Source: Streptomyces cavernae (GTDB lineage: Bacteria; Actinomycetota; Actinomycetes; Streptomycetales; Streptomycetaceae). Taken from it: a stretch of DNA of 56,980 nt. Below, piece after piece: positions 1 to 7,299 of the stretch. Position 1 is the first letter of the stretch. Every line of letters begins with the position of its first letter. The stretch is from the NCBI RefSeq assembly GCF_004023625.1, contig NZ_ML137709.1:1-56980 (forward strand). Direction: 5' to 3'. Made by a program: the position numbers and the translations under genes. Below the pieces are notes generated by a model. It saw nothing but the letters and a program-made list of their open reading frames with translations, was not told the origin of the DNA and did not search any database.

Positions 1-64
1 CCGTTACCGGCGACGCACGCGGACCTGGGGACTGACCTTGGACACCGGCCAGAGAGCTGCCCTC

Positions 65-196
65 TCATATCTCTGCGGAGCAGCCCCACTTAAACGGTGC
101 GACTTCGCGTCGCACCCACACGTACCGTGCGTGCGCGCAGTGCAGCAGCATCTGCTGTTCCTGCTCGCCCGTGGGGTACATCCGAAACCGTGCCAT
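65..196 (-). pseudogene. TnpB (IS200/IS605 OrfB) N-terminal remnant
   Basis: A 43-codon open frame starts with ATG at 196. Its first 26 residues (MARFRMYPTGEQEQQ, then LLHCAHARYV) look like the N-terminus of TnpB, the RNA-guided nuclease of IS200/IS605-family elements. After 'YVW' the similarity stops and the frame runs to a stop at 65, so more than 300 residues are missing. A hairpin of the kind seen at element left ends lies about 160 bp upstream (354-380). The fragment cannot encode a working nuclease. The family call rests on the RFRxYPT-type start and is fairly secure; what lies between 196 and 354 is not recognised. Confidence 0.65.
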
Positions 197-353
197 GGCG
201 CGAACCTAGACCACACCTTCCCCGACCGCGCACACCATCGACCACCATCACCCGCGCGAGTGACCACGCCCGCCCGGCAGCGGCCACCGCCCCAGGCCCC
301 TCAACCCCGTCACCACCACCTGTCTGTGGCCACCTCTGCATCACGGCGTCGAC

Positions 354-380
354 GCCGAATCGCCCTGACGGCGATTCGGC
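354..380 (-). repeat. Left-end type hairpin of an IS200/IS605-like element
   Basis: An 11-bp perfect inverted repeat, GCCGAATCGCC / GGCGATTCGGC, has a 5-base loop. A very similar hairpin (CGAATCGCC / GGCGATTCG, preceded by the same GGAAGC on the minus strand) occurs at 6041-6065 beside a recognisable IS605 right end. Subterminal hairpins are what the Y1 transposase of this family recognises, so I read both as left ends of related elements. Confidence 0.5.
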
Positions 381-454
381 TTCCCCTGCCCCACTCCGCG
401 GGAGCGGGCATTCACCCCGGCCCTGAACGACCGGGCACCCTGCCCGAAAGCAAG

Positions 455-577
455 GTGGAAGTCGAGGTCGAGCGGCCGTTCCCGTTCGACTTCCAGGAGC
501 CAGCGTGAGGTGATCCAGGCGAAGGGGCAGGCGGGGTCGAAGTAGAAGTCGACGCGGGTCGGGTTCTGCGATGTCAT
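455..577 (-). pseudogene. DsbA-family (mycothiol-dependent oxidoreductase-like) 5' fragment
   Basis: The frame opens at ATG 577 with [21 protein letters not shown] followed by [10 protein letters not shown], the thioredoxin-fold start of the actinobacterial DsbA/Rv2466c-like family (about 200 residues when complete). Similarity ends near residue 41 (DLDFHL), and the frame then reads into IS-like sequence containing the hairpin at 354-380. The gene has therefore lost about 80% of its length, most simply by insertion of the IS200/IS605-type element and later deletion. The CxxC-type motif shows CPFA, so the second cysteine is not present, as in many actinobacterial members. Confidence 0.6.
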
Positions 578-632
578 GCCCCGGACGGTAGTCGGGGAAT
601 GGCACAGTGACCTGGTCCACTTCCTCCACCGA

Positions 633-1223
633 TCAGTGGGCCAATTTGGGTTTGCGCCCGCTCAGTGCCAGCGCCCGAGTGAACACCCCCGCGTCGTCGG
701 CGACCGGCACCGGATCGGCGAAACCGTCGTACTGCCGATAGAGATCCCCGTGTTTCTCCACGACGTGGAGGATCAGCCGGGCGGCCTCCTCGGAGATCTC
801 GTAGTGCTGACCGGTGGCCACGGCCACGTCCCAGCCGTGGACCGCCATCTCCTTGATGACCATCGAGGCCAGCTCGTCGGCGGGCAGTGTCCCCTGGCCC
901 AGGTCGACCTCGCCCTCCCACACATCGGGTTTCTCCCAGGCGGCGACCGCCCTCCGCAGCTGCTCGGCGTACGCCTCGGCCCAGCCCGGCTCGGCCGTGA
1001 AGTCACGCCCCGTCAGTTCCTCCGGGAGCGGCTTGCGCAGTGCCCGGTGCTCCAGGCCGTGCGAGGTGTAGAGCACCCAGTGGTTGACCAGGGTGCGGAC
1101 GTCCCAGCCCGTGCAGTGGGAGGGCTCGGTGAGCTGCTCCGCGCGGACACCGTGGGCCACCCGTGCGGCCTCGGCCGCGCATTCGACCATGAGGGGGTGC
1201 AGGTTCTCGTAGGAAAGGTCCAT
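633..1223 (-). CDS. TIGR03086-type DinB/mycothiol-dependent metalloprotein
   Basis: A protein of 196 residues with the mycothiol maleylpyruvate isomerase N-terminal (DinB-like four-helix) fold. The signature pieces are [13 protein letters not shown] near the start and [11 protein letters not shown] later; the His of the first and the Glu and His of the second correspond to the family's metal ligands. Members bind divalent metal and are thought to act in mycothiol-dependent detoxification, but the substrate is not predictable. I chose the ATG at 1223 ([12 protein letters not shown]) because the 14 upstream in-frame residues look non-coding and the fold begins here. It lies between two broken genes and has no obvious operon partner. 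Confidence 0.75.
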   Translation of the reverse strand: MDLSYENLHPLMVECAAEAARVAHGVRAEQLTEPSHCTGWDVRTLVNHWVLYTSHGLEHRALRKPLPEELTGRDFTAEPGWAEAYAEQLRRAVAAWEKPDVWEGEVDLGQGTLPADELASMVIKEMAVHGWDVAVATGQHYEISEEAARLILHVVEKHGDLYRQYDGFADPVPVADDAGVFTRALALSGRKPKLAH

Positions 1224-1248
1224 GCGCAGCACGCTAGTCAGGCGCCGC

Positions 1249-1479
1249 TCAGTCCTCTTGAACAAACGCGACAGCCGCGACGGAGGCCTCGTCGGCGAGC
1301 CGTGTCAGCTGGGCGATCGGCATCGAGCCCGCCTCCCGCCGCTCCCGGGCGTATTGGTTGGCGAGCCGTTGCAGCAGATCGTTCAGGGGCGTGGGCACAC
1401 CGTGCATCCGGCCCAGCAGCGAGATCTCGCCGTTGAGGTCCCCGCTCCTCGTCGAGGACACTGTGCCATTGCCGTCCAA
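1249..1479 (-). pseudogene. Ketopantoate reductase (PanE/ApbA) C-terminal remnant
   Basis: The 76-codon frame carries LNGEISLLGRMHGVPTPLND, the conserved C-terminal helix and loop of 2-dehydropantoate 2-reductases, in which the usual DxLNGxVxxLGxxxGxPTPxN stretch helps bind the pantoate substrate. The Rossmann NADP-binding half (about 200 residues) is absent: upstream of 1479 the frame meets stops, and the next gene begins within about 50 bp. This is a 3' remnant, not a functional enzyme. It could in principle be translated as a short peptide, but no ribosome-binding site is visible. Confidence 0.55.
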
Positions 1480-1532
1480 CTCCCCGGCACCTCCCGCGAG
1501 TTATTGATAGCCGACCGGCGGCGAGGAACGCG

Positions 1533-2078
1533 TCAGCCCTCGGTCATCTCCACCAGCTTGACCACGGTGTTCCAGTTCCGTGTGGTGGCGACGAGGCCCT
1601 TGAGGAGACGGGGACGGGACAGCGCCTCGGCCAGTTTCGAGCGACCGAGGCCGTCGGGTGCGTAGAGGTAGAGTGCGCGGTCGCCGAGGCGGAACTCCTC
1701 GGGGAGGTAGGCGTCCGGGTCGACCTCGGCGAAGCGCTCGGAGCCGACCGGCGCGGAGAAGTACGTGACATGCACCTGCTTGGCCTCGAGTTCGGCGGCC
1801 GGGAACGGGCAGGCCTCCATCACGGCCCGGAGGTACGCGTGCTCGCGCACCAGCACATCGCAGGTGAACCCGAACTCTGTCTCGATGGCCCGGGTCAGCT
1901 CGGCGGCGAGCGAGTCCTCGTCGCCGTGGTCCGCGGTGAACACGGCCTGGCCGCTCTGCAGGTAGGTGCGCACGTCGCCGTGGCCGAGCCCCTGGATGAG
2001 GGTGCGCAGCCCGGCCATGGGGAGCTTTCTGCTGCCACCCACGTTGACCCCGCGCAGCAGCGCCGCATACATCGTCAT
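1533..2078 (-). CDS. DUF1697 domain protein
   Basis: A 181-residue protein that matches the DUF1697 family over its whole length: the start MTMYAALLRGVNVGG followed by LPMAGLRTLIQGLG, the central TYLQSGQAVF and the C-terminal RNWNTVVKLVEM are the family's conserved blocks. Members are widespread soluble bacterial proteins of unknown function with a ferredoxin-like fold. The ATG at 2078 is preceded by GTGGGGGC on the minus strand, a weak ribosome-binding site. It is a single gene facing away from the MMPL gene. Confidence 0.85.
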   Translation of the reverse strand: MTMYAALLRGVNVGGSRKLPMAGLRTLIQGLGHGDVRTYLQSGQAVFTADHGDEDSLAAELTRAIETEFGFTCDVLVREHAYLRAVMEACPFPAAELEAKQVHVTYFSAPVGSERFAEVDPDAYLPEEFRLGDRALYLYAPDGLGRSKLAEALSRPRLLKGLVATTRNWNTVVKLVEMTEG

Positions 2079-2252
2079 GCCCCCACGATAAGTCGGTGAT
2101 CACGGCCTGTCCCCCGAGCCGCATCCCCGAGACCACCACATCCGTGTAAGGGGCCACGGTCCTCCTTGATGCCGATGCCGTCCGGTCCGAAGGGAGGAGG
2201 GCTCCGTCGGGCGGTTCACCGGGCAGCACGATGAGCTGCGCTTATCCGGCCC

Positions 2253-2272
2253 ATACCTTCGTTACGAAAGGT
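2253..2272. promoter_or_regulatory. Dyad upstream of the MMPL gene (candidate TetR-type operator)
   Basis: ACCTTCGTTACGAAAGGT contains TTCGT-T-ACGAA, a perfect 5-1-5 inverted repeat, inside outer arms ACCTT/AAGGT. It lies about 45 bp upstream of the MMPL start codon. MMPL exporters in actinobacteria are often controlled by TetR-family repressors, but no such regulator is adjacent here, so the assignment is only suggestive. Confidence 0.35.
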
Positions 2273-2315
2273 GACGGCAGGGGGTCGGCACCGTAGTCGT
2301 AGGGGGCAGCCCGTC

Positions 2316-4586
2316 ATGGGGAACGGAGAGACAACGCGGGTCCGGGGCATCGCGGCCCGGGCCGGCGGATGGAGCGCCCGGCATCGGTGGGCCGCCGTCG
2401 GCATCTGGATGCTGTTCGTCGTCCTGGCGATGGGGCTCGGTTCGGCGGCGGGACGGGTGGACGTCGACGAGAGCGCCGAGCTCAAGGGCGAGACCCGCAC
2501 CGCCGCCCGGATCATCAAGGACGCGGGGATCGAGGAGCCCGCCAGTGAGACCGTCCTGATCCAGGCCAAGGGCGACGGCGCCAAGGCCACGGACCCCGAG
2601 TTCCGTGCCGCGGTCGACGCGGTGATCAAGGCGGTCGGCGCCACCGGCCGGGTTTCGGACGTGACCTCGCCCTACGACACCGACACGATCTCCAAGGACG
2701 GCCGCAGCGCGCTCGTCCAGTTCGACGTGCGCGGTGACTCAAAGACCGCGGGCGAGCGGATCGAGCCCGTGCTGAAGGCCGTCGACGGCGTCCAGAAGGA
2801 CCACTCGCAGCTGCGGATCGAGGAGATCGGCGGCGCCAGCATGATGAAGACGTTCGACGACGCCTTCGGCAAGGACTTCCAGCGGGCCGAGTACTCGGCG
2901 GTGCCGGTGGCCTTCGGCATCCTGCTGATCGCGTTCGGCGCGCTGGTGGCCGCGCTGGTGCCGGTGGCTCTCGCGATCACCGCGATCGTGGCGACGGTGG
3001 GTCTGATGGGCCTCGTCAGCCATGTGATGCCCATGGGCGACACCGCCAACTCCGTGATGCTGCTGGTCGGTCTGGCGGTCGGGGTGGACTACTGCCTGTT
3101 CTATCTGCGGCGGGAACGCGAGGAGCGGGCGGCCGGACGGGACGCGGGTGCCGCGCTGCGCATCGCCGCCGCGACGAGCGGCCGCGCGATCATCGTCTCC
3201 GGTGTCACGGTGTGCGTGGCGATGGCCGGCATGCTCTTCACCGGGCTCGCGACCTTCCAGAGCATGGGTCTGGCCTCGCTGATCGTGGTGGCGGTCGCCA
3301 TGGTCGGTTCGGTGACGGTACTGCCCGCGCTGCTGTCGCTGCTCGGCGAGCGGGTGGAGAAGGGACGCGTCCCGTTCCTGCACCCGGACAAGCGGCGCAA
3401 GAACGGCGGCCGGGGAGGCAACGGGGAGAGCCGGTTCTGGACGGCCGTCCTGCGGGGTGTGCTCGCCAAGCCGGCCCTGTCGGTCGTGGTCGCGGCCGGT
3501 GCGCTGCTCGCCGTCGCGGCACCCGCGGTGGGCATGAAGACGGAAAACCTCAGCCTGGACCAGGAGTTCGGGGACTCGCTGCCGATCGTGCAGACGTACA
3601 ACCGTGTCAACGAGGCCTTCCCCGGCGGCTCCGAGCCGGCCGAGGTGGTCGTGAAGGCCAAGGACATCGGCGCGCCGGAGGTGAAGTCCGCGCTGGCCGA
3701 CTTCCGGGAGCGGGCGGTGAGTTCGGGCGCCTCGCGGGGCCCGGTCGAGATCAAGGTGCACGACGCCCAGAACCTCGCCTTCGTCTACGTACCGCTGGTC
3801 GGCGGCTCCGACCAGGACAAGGCGGGCGCGAGCCTGGAGAAGCTGCGTGACGAGGTGCGTCCGGCGACGCTCGGCAAGGTCGACGGGCTGCAGGCGCCGA
3901 TCACCGGACAGATCGCGGGCGGGCACGACTTCAACAAGCAGCTGGTGGGCTCGGTGGCCCCGGTCTTCGCCTTCGTCGTGGTCTTCGCCTTCCTGCTGAT
4001 GCTGCTGTCGTTCCGCTCGCTGACCATCGCGGTCACCTCGATCGTGCTCAACCTGCTCTCGGTGGGCGCGGCCTACGGCATCCTGGTCGCCGTGTTCCAG
4101 CACGGCTGGGGCGCGTCGCTGGTCGGCGCGGAGGGTGTCGGCGCGATCGTCACCTGGCTGCCGCTGTTCCTGTTCGTGATCCTCTTCGGCCTCTCGATGG
4201 ACTACCACGTCTTCGTGGTCTCCCGGATCCGTGAGGCGCGGCTGCGGGGCCTCACCACCAACGAGGCGATCAAGCACGGTGTGGTGACCACGGCGGGGGT
4301 CGTCACCAGCGCGGCCGTCATCATGGTCGCCGTGTTCGCGATCTTCGGCACGCTGTCCATGCAGTCCATGAAGCAGATGGGCGTGGGCCTGGCCGCAGCG
4401 GTCCTCATCGACGCGACGATCATCCGGGGCGTGCTGCTGCCCGCGGTGATGGCGCTGCTCGGGGAGCGCAACTGGTACCTGCCGAAGTGGCTGAACCGCC
4501 TGCCGGACCTGAGCCATGACGAGTCGGCGGAGCCGGTGTCGCCGCCTCGGCCTCCGGCGGTGGAGGGTGAGCGGGTCGGGGTCTGA
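2316..4586 (+). CDS. MMPL/RND-family membrane transporter
   Basis: A 756-residue inner-membrane exporter of the MMPL family (actinobacterial RND pumps that move lipids, siderophores or drugs using the proton gradient). It has the expected duplicated layout: one helix near residues 24-44, an extracytoplasmic loop, a block of five helices at about 193-370, a second lone helix near 395, a second loop, and a second block at about 545-715. The proton-relay Asp-Tyr pairs are D258-Y259 (VGVDYCLFYL) and D629-Y630 (LSMDYHVFVV). The ATG at 2316 is chosen over the GTG at 2271 because AGGGGG sits nine bases upstream. A strong bidirectional terminator follows. The cargo is unknown; the macrolide-resistance genes next to it make drug export possible but unproven. 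Confidence 0.9.
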   Translation: MGNGETTRVRGIAARAGGWSARHRWAAVGIWMLFVVLAMGLGSAAGRVDVDESAELKGETRTAARIIKDAGIEEPASETVLIQAKGDGAKATDPEFRAAVDAVIKAVGATGRVSDVTSPYDTDTISKDGRSALVQFDVRGDSKTAGERIEPVLKAVDGVQKDHSQLRIEEIGGASMMKTFDDAFGKDFQRAEYSAVPVAFGILLIAFGALVAALVPVALAITAIVATVGLMGLVSHVMPMGDTANSVMLLVGLAVGVDYCLFYLRREREERAAGRDAGAALRIAAATSGRAIIVSGVTVCVAMAGMLFTGLATFQSMGLASLIVVAVAMVGSVTVLPALLSLLGERVEKGRVPFLHPDKRRKNGGRGGNGESRFWTAVLRGVLAKPALSVVVAAGALLAVAAPAVGMKTENLSLDQEFGDSLPIVQTYNRVNEAFPGGSEPAEVVVKAKDIGAPEVKSALADFRERAVSSGASRGPVEIKVHDAQNLAFVYVPLVGGSDQDKAGASLEKLRDEVRPATLGKVDGLQAPITGQIAGGHDFNKQLVGSVAPVFAFVVVFAFLLMLLSFRSLTIAVTSIVLNLLSVGAAYGILVAVFQHGWGASLVGAEGVGAIVTWLPLFLFVILFGLSMDYHVFVVSRIREARLRGLTTNEAIKHGVVTTAGVVTSAAVIMVAVFAIFGTLSMQSMKQMGVGLAAAVLIDATIIRGVLLPAVMALLGERNWYLPKWLNRLPDLSHDESAEPVSPPRPPAVEGERVGV

Positions 4587-4608
4587 CCTCCGACCGCACC
4601 GAGACGAA

Positions 4609-4642
4609 AGGGCCCGTTGGTTCCGGGGAACCAACGGGCCCT
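4609..4642. terminator. Bidirectional terminator between MMPL and mgt
   Basis: A perfect 14-bp stem (AGGGCCCGTTGGTT / AACCAACGGGCCCT) with a 6-base CCGGGG loop lies between the convergent stops at 4586 and 4661. It has no U-tract, as is common in Streptomyces, and would serve both genes. Confidence 0.85.
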
Positions 4643-4660
4643 CGCCTTGTGGGGTCACCG

Positions 4661-5845
4661 CTACCGGCGGCGGACTCCCGCGGGCAGTTCGGCCTCGATG
4701 AGGTCGGCCGCGCGCTGTGTGCCGCCTTCGGTCGCCATCTCCGCCTGGATCACGGCGAGGCGGCGGGCCACCTCGGGGTCGGCGGTCAGGGTGAGGACTG
4801 CCTCGCGGAGGGTCTCGGCTGTCGCCTCCTCCATCGGCAGATGGCGGGCCACACCGAGGCCCTGCAGCATGTCGGCGTTGCCGAACTGGTCGGCGGCCTG
4901 CGGCACCGCGACCATCGGCGTCGCGGTGGCGAGCCCCTCCTGGCTGCCGCCCGCGCCCGCGTGGGTGACGAACGCGTCGGCCTGCCGCAGGATCGCCAAC
5001 TGCGGTACCCAGGAGTGGATTTCGACGTTCGCGGGGATCTCTCCCAGCTCGGCCGGGTCGACGTGCTTGCCGATCTGGAGCACCAGGTGCCAGCCCGGCA
5101 GATCGCCGAACGCCTTGACGCACTCCCGGTAGAAGGATGGCTGCTTGGTGAAGGACGACCCCAGCGAGACCAGTACGACCTTCTCGGCGCCGTCCGGCCG
5201 CTGCCAGTCGCCCTGTGCGGCCCGGTCGCCCTGGCAGGCGCCGACGAAGGTGTAGCGGGTCCTGTCGACCCGGTCGGCGTTGGGCTGGAAAGCCTTGGGG
5301 ATCAGGACCAGGCATCGGTCCGGGCGGCCCATGAAGTCCTCGACGCTCAACTCCATCCCGCTGTCCGCGATCCAGCGCGCGAAGGTCTCGAAGAAGGCCT
5401 TCCCGCGCGGGGTCTGCTTGAGCGGCTCGAACATCGGCCGGCCGACCTCCTCCTCGTACCCCTCCCAGGCCACCAGGTTCGGCGAGAGCTGCACGATCGG
5501 AACGCCCCAGCGGTGGGCGAGCGTCCGGGCCGGGTAGGCGGTGATGTCGTACAGCACGAGATCCGGCTCGTCGCCCGCGTAGAGCTCGGCAAGCTGCGGC
5601 TCGGCCTGGAGCGCGTCGGTGAGGAAGGGCTCGATGTTGTCGATCAACTCGGTCCCCCACGCCGCCGGGTCGTCGTCCGGGGAGGGCAGCGTCGATTTCC
5701 AGAGCTTCACCTCGGCGCCGGTCTCGGCGACCTTCTCCGCGAAGGCGGGCGGAATCGCGTAGGTCACGCGGTGCCCGCGGGCGACGAGTTCCCGGATCAC
5801 TTCGATGCTCGGGTTCACGTGCCCGTGGGCGGCGATGGAGAACAT
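4661..5845 (-). CDS. mgt: Macrolide glycosyltransferase (MGT family)
   Basis: A 394-residue GT-B (GT1) enzyme of the MGT/OleD family, which inactivates macrolides by transferring glucose from UDP-glucose to the desosamine 2'-OH. The start [19 protein letters not shown] carries the catalytic His of the family, and the donor-binding site appears as [10 protein letters not shown] with [15 protein letters not shown]. Family members normally begin a few residues earlier (xxxIAMFSIPAHGHVNP). Here those codons are missing: an IS200/IS605-type right end stops immediately before 'ATCGCC ATG'. I use ATG 5845; its Shine-Dalgarno-like GGGAGG (5859-5864) comes from the IS end, 13 bases away. The frame stays open upstream to an ATG at 6121, so a longer fusion is possible. 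With erm upstream it resembles the lrm-mgt resistance operon of S. lividans. Confidence 0.9.
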   Translation of the reverse strand: MFSIAAHGHVNPSIEVIRELVARGHRVTYAIPPAFAEKVAETGAEVKLWKSTLPSPDDDPAAWGTELIDNIEPFLTDALQAEPQLAELYAGDEPDLVLYDITAYPARTLAHRWGVPIVQLSPNLVAWEGYEEEVGRPMFEPLKQTPRGKAFFETFARWIADSGMELSVEDFMGRPDRCLVLIPKAFQPNADRVDRTRYTFVGACQGDRAAQGDWQRPDGAEKVVLVSLGSSFTKQPSFYRECVKAFGDLPGWHLVLQIGKHVDPAELGEIPANVEIHSWVPQLAILRQADAFVTHAGAGGSQEGLATATPMVAVPQAADQFGNADMLQGLGVARHLPMEEATAETLREAVLTLTADPEVARRLAVIQAEMATEGGTQRAADLIEAELPAGVRRR

Positions 5846-5851
5846 GGCGAT

Positions 5852-6085
5852 TTGACATCCTCCCTCGGTCGAAGGCCGAGGGATTCCAGCCTTTGCGGGC
5901 TGAGGTTCACGGGCACTCGAACCCTCACGGGTTGTCACCCCTCCGGCGTGTCCCGCCGCGACCTGAACATTGTCCAGCTCGGCGCCCGCTTGGTTGTCGC
6001 CCGGCGCCGCAGCAACTCTATCGCTTGTGTGCGGGGGCGGCGAATCGCCCCTTGGCGGCGATTCGACGCTTCCTGACCGGAAGGA
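5852..6085 (-). mobile_element. IS200/IS605-derived mini-element (left hairpin + omega-RNA-like right end, no tnpB)
   Basis: Read on the minus strand, the segment ends with a hairpin CCCTCGG-CCTTCGA-CCGAGGG followed by AGGATGTCAA, a form I associate with right ends of tnpB-bearing IS200/IS605 elements. Further stems precede it (CAGCC/GGCTG at 5887-5902, AACCC/GGGTT at 5920-5933), giving the multi-hairpin look of an omega-RNA scaffold. A left-end hairpin (6041-6065) like the one at 354-380 lies at the other side, so only about 200 bp of ends remain and tnpA/tnpB are gone. The exact left boundary is uncertain. The right end falls exactly at the 5' end of mgt. Confidence 0.6.
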
Positions 6086-6128
6086 CCGGCGGGCGGGGCC
6101 CGCGGGATGCGTGGTGGTCATGCCCCCA

Positions 6129-6158
6129 ACCGTAGACAAGACGAGACGTCTCGTGCAA
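6129..6158 (-). promoter_or_regulatory. Promoter with perfect 14-bp operator in the spacer
   Basis: On the minus strand TTGCAC (6158-6153) and TACGGT (6134-6129) are spaced by 18 bases. The palindrome ACGAGACGTCTCGT (6141-6154) overlaps the -35 box and most of the spacer, the usual place for a TetR-type repressor to block polymerase. Transcription would begin close to the ATG at 6121 (peptide start [12 protein letters not shown]), giving a nearly leaderless message that runs into mgt. The regulator is not identifiable in the window. Confidence 0.5.
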
Positions 6159-6162
6159 TTCA

Positions 6163-6939
6163 TTACCGGGCAAGGACCCGGTGCAGTTCCAGCCACTGAT
6201 CGGGGCCGGCGGAGCCGACGAGGGCGCACGGGTCCAGCCCGGCGGCACGGAAGGCGGCGTCGACCTTCCGCCGCGGATGGGCCCGGCGCAGCGAGGCGTG
6301 CAACGAGCCGCCCACCCCGGAGAAGCCGAGCTCGACGAGGTCCCGCCAGCCGCGGTAGGCCGCCGGTCCGATGAGCGGTGTGCCGCGCCGTTCGAGGCGG
6401 ATGACACCGGCGTCGACGCGCGGCACGGGCCGGAAGCGGGTCCGGTCGACCCGGCCGAGGAAGCGCCATTCGTACCGCGGCCAGGTGCGGACGGTCAGCA
6501 GGGTCCAGCTGCCGTAGTCCCCGGTGCGTTTGCGGGCGTACTCGAGCTGGGTGAGGAAGGTGGCGTCGGTCAGCCCTGGGGCACGCAGACACCAGTCGAC
6601 GACCGCGGCAGTGCGGGAGAAGGGGACGTTCCCGGCCACCGAGAAGGGTGTGACCGGGGGCCGGGCGGTGAGGAAGTCGCCGTGTACGACGCGCACATGG
6701 GGCCGGTCGGCGAACCGGGAGCGCAGGCCCGGCACGAGCCGGGCATCGATCTCGTAAGCCCGTAGTTCCTGACAGCGCGGGGCGAGTCCCTCGGTCAGCG
6801 CGCCCTTGCCCGCTCCGACTTCGAGCAGGAGTTCGGCGGTCGGGTGCGGAACGGCGAGCCGGGCGAACCGGGCCGCGGTGGCACGGTCGGCGAGGAAGTT
6901 CTGCGAGAGGGCACGCGAAAGGTGCGTGGGGCGGGCCAT
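6163..6939 (-). CDS. erm: 23S rRNA (adenine-N6)-methyltransferase, Erm family
   Basis: A 258-residue SAM-dependent methyltransferase of the Erm/KsgA family that methylates A2058 of 23S rRNA and gives macrolide-lincosamide(-streptogramin B) resistance. Visible motifs: LSQNFL at 11-16, the SAM loop EVGAGKG at 40-46, GDFL at 87-90 and the catalytic motif GNVPF at 103-107 (family NxPF/Y). The length is typical of actinobacterial Erm proteins with an Arg-rich C-terminus. ATG 6939 is chosen because [16 protein letters not shown] is the usual start, with AAGGAC about ten bases upstream. The frame is open to a GTG at 7020, but that part looks like leader. A macrolide-type leader peptide and long-range pairing precede it, so drug-inducible translation is likely. 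It resembles lrm (ermO) of S. lividans. Confidence 0.92.
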   Translation of the reverse strand: MARPTHLSRALSQNFLADRATAARFARLAVPHPTAELLLEVGAGKGALTEGLAPRCQELRAYEIDARLVPGLRSRFADRPHVRVVHGDFLTARPPVTPFSVAGNVPFSRTAAVVDWCLRAPGLTDATFLTQLEYARKRTGDYGSWTLLTVRTWPRYEWRFLGRVDRTRFRPVPRVDAGVIRLERRGTPLIGPAAYRGWRDLVELGFSGVGGSLHASLRRAHPRRKVDAAFRAAGLDPCALVGSAGPDQWLELHRVLAR

Positions 6940-6982
6940 GGGCCGTGGGTCCTTGTCTTCGGGAGGGCTGTGGGCGGAGCTG

Positions 6983-7074
6983 AGCCCTGACCGGAGACAC
7001 AGGAAGAAGCGCCGGCACACTCGGGTGCGCGCGCGGGGAATGCGGGGCTGGTTGACTCCCGGACCGGTCAGGAC
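6983..7074 (-). promoter_or_regulatory. Candidate translational attenuator of erm
   Basis: In the transcript, the end of the leader ORF (7074-7064, GUCCUGACCGG) is complementary over 11 bp, with one G-U pair, to CCGGUCAGGGC at 6993-6983, about 45 bases before the erm start. Nearer alternatives also exist: CCCGG/CCGGG flanking the leader stop, and GGUCC which could mask GGACC of the erm ribosome-binding site. Mutually exclusive pairings controlled by a stalled ribosome are the standard erm induction mechanism; which fold is the 'on' state here is inference. Confidence 0.45.
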
Positions 7075-7097
7075 ACCGGGCCGCGACGCAGCCTCAT
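7068..7097 (-). CDS. Macrolide-sensing leader peptide MRLRRGPVS (ErmDL/RLR class)
   Basis: A nine-codon [12 protein letters not shown], sits about 130 bp upstream of erm on the same strand, downstream of a good promoter. The RLR class of erm leader peptides (ErmDL type) uses Met-Arg-Leu-Arg to arrest macrolide-bound ribosomes, with Leu in the P site and Arg in the A site. Here the motif is at the very N-terminus, so stalling would happen at codon 3, and the ORF's 3' half forms the long-range helix described above. The ribosome-binding site is weak (GGGG 14 bases upstream). The match is short, but position, strand and neighbour all agree. Confidence 0.6.
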   Translation of the reverse strand: MRLRRGPVS

Positions 7098-7158
7098 GGC
7101 ATACGTGCAGGCCCCGGCGTGACCGGAGAAGAAGATCGCTTGAATACCCACGAACGGC

Positions 7159-7188
7159 ACGCTAGGCGCCGCGGCGGGGAGCGGACAA
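7159..7188 (-). promoter_or_regulatory. Probable erm promoter
   Basis: On the minus strand TTGTCC (7188-7183) and TAGCGT (7164-7159) are separated by 18 bases, close to the HrdB consensus of Streptomyces. The predicted start near 7152 would give a leader of about 55 bases before the leader peptide and about 210 bases before erm. Confidence 0.5.
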
Positions 7189-7299
7189 CTGAATTTCTCG
7201 ACGGCGGACCGCCGCGCCGCCGGGCGGACCGGAGACCGCCGGAGCCGAGCCGGCGTCGGATCGCGGGCGGGTCAGCTCGACCGCGCCCCGGCGGCGGGC

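Noticed and set aside
5852..5857. TTGACA-like box on the plus strand near the start of mgt
   Set aside because: It is the complement of the IS end (TGTCAA) and has no -10 partner or plus-strand gene.
2739..5858. 1039-codon open frame on the minus strand through the MMPL gene and mgt
   Set aside because: It is antisense to the MMPL gene and out of frame with mgt; Arg/Gly/Pro-rich composition typical of high-GC shadow frames, with no family motif.
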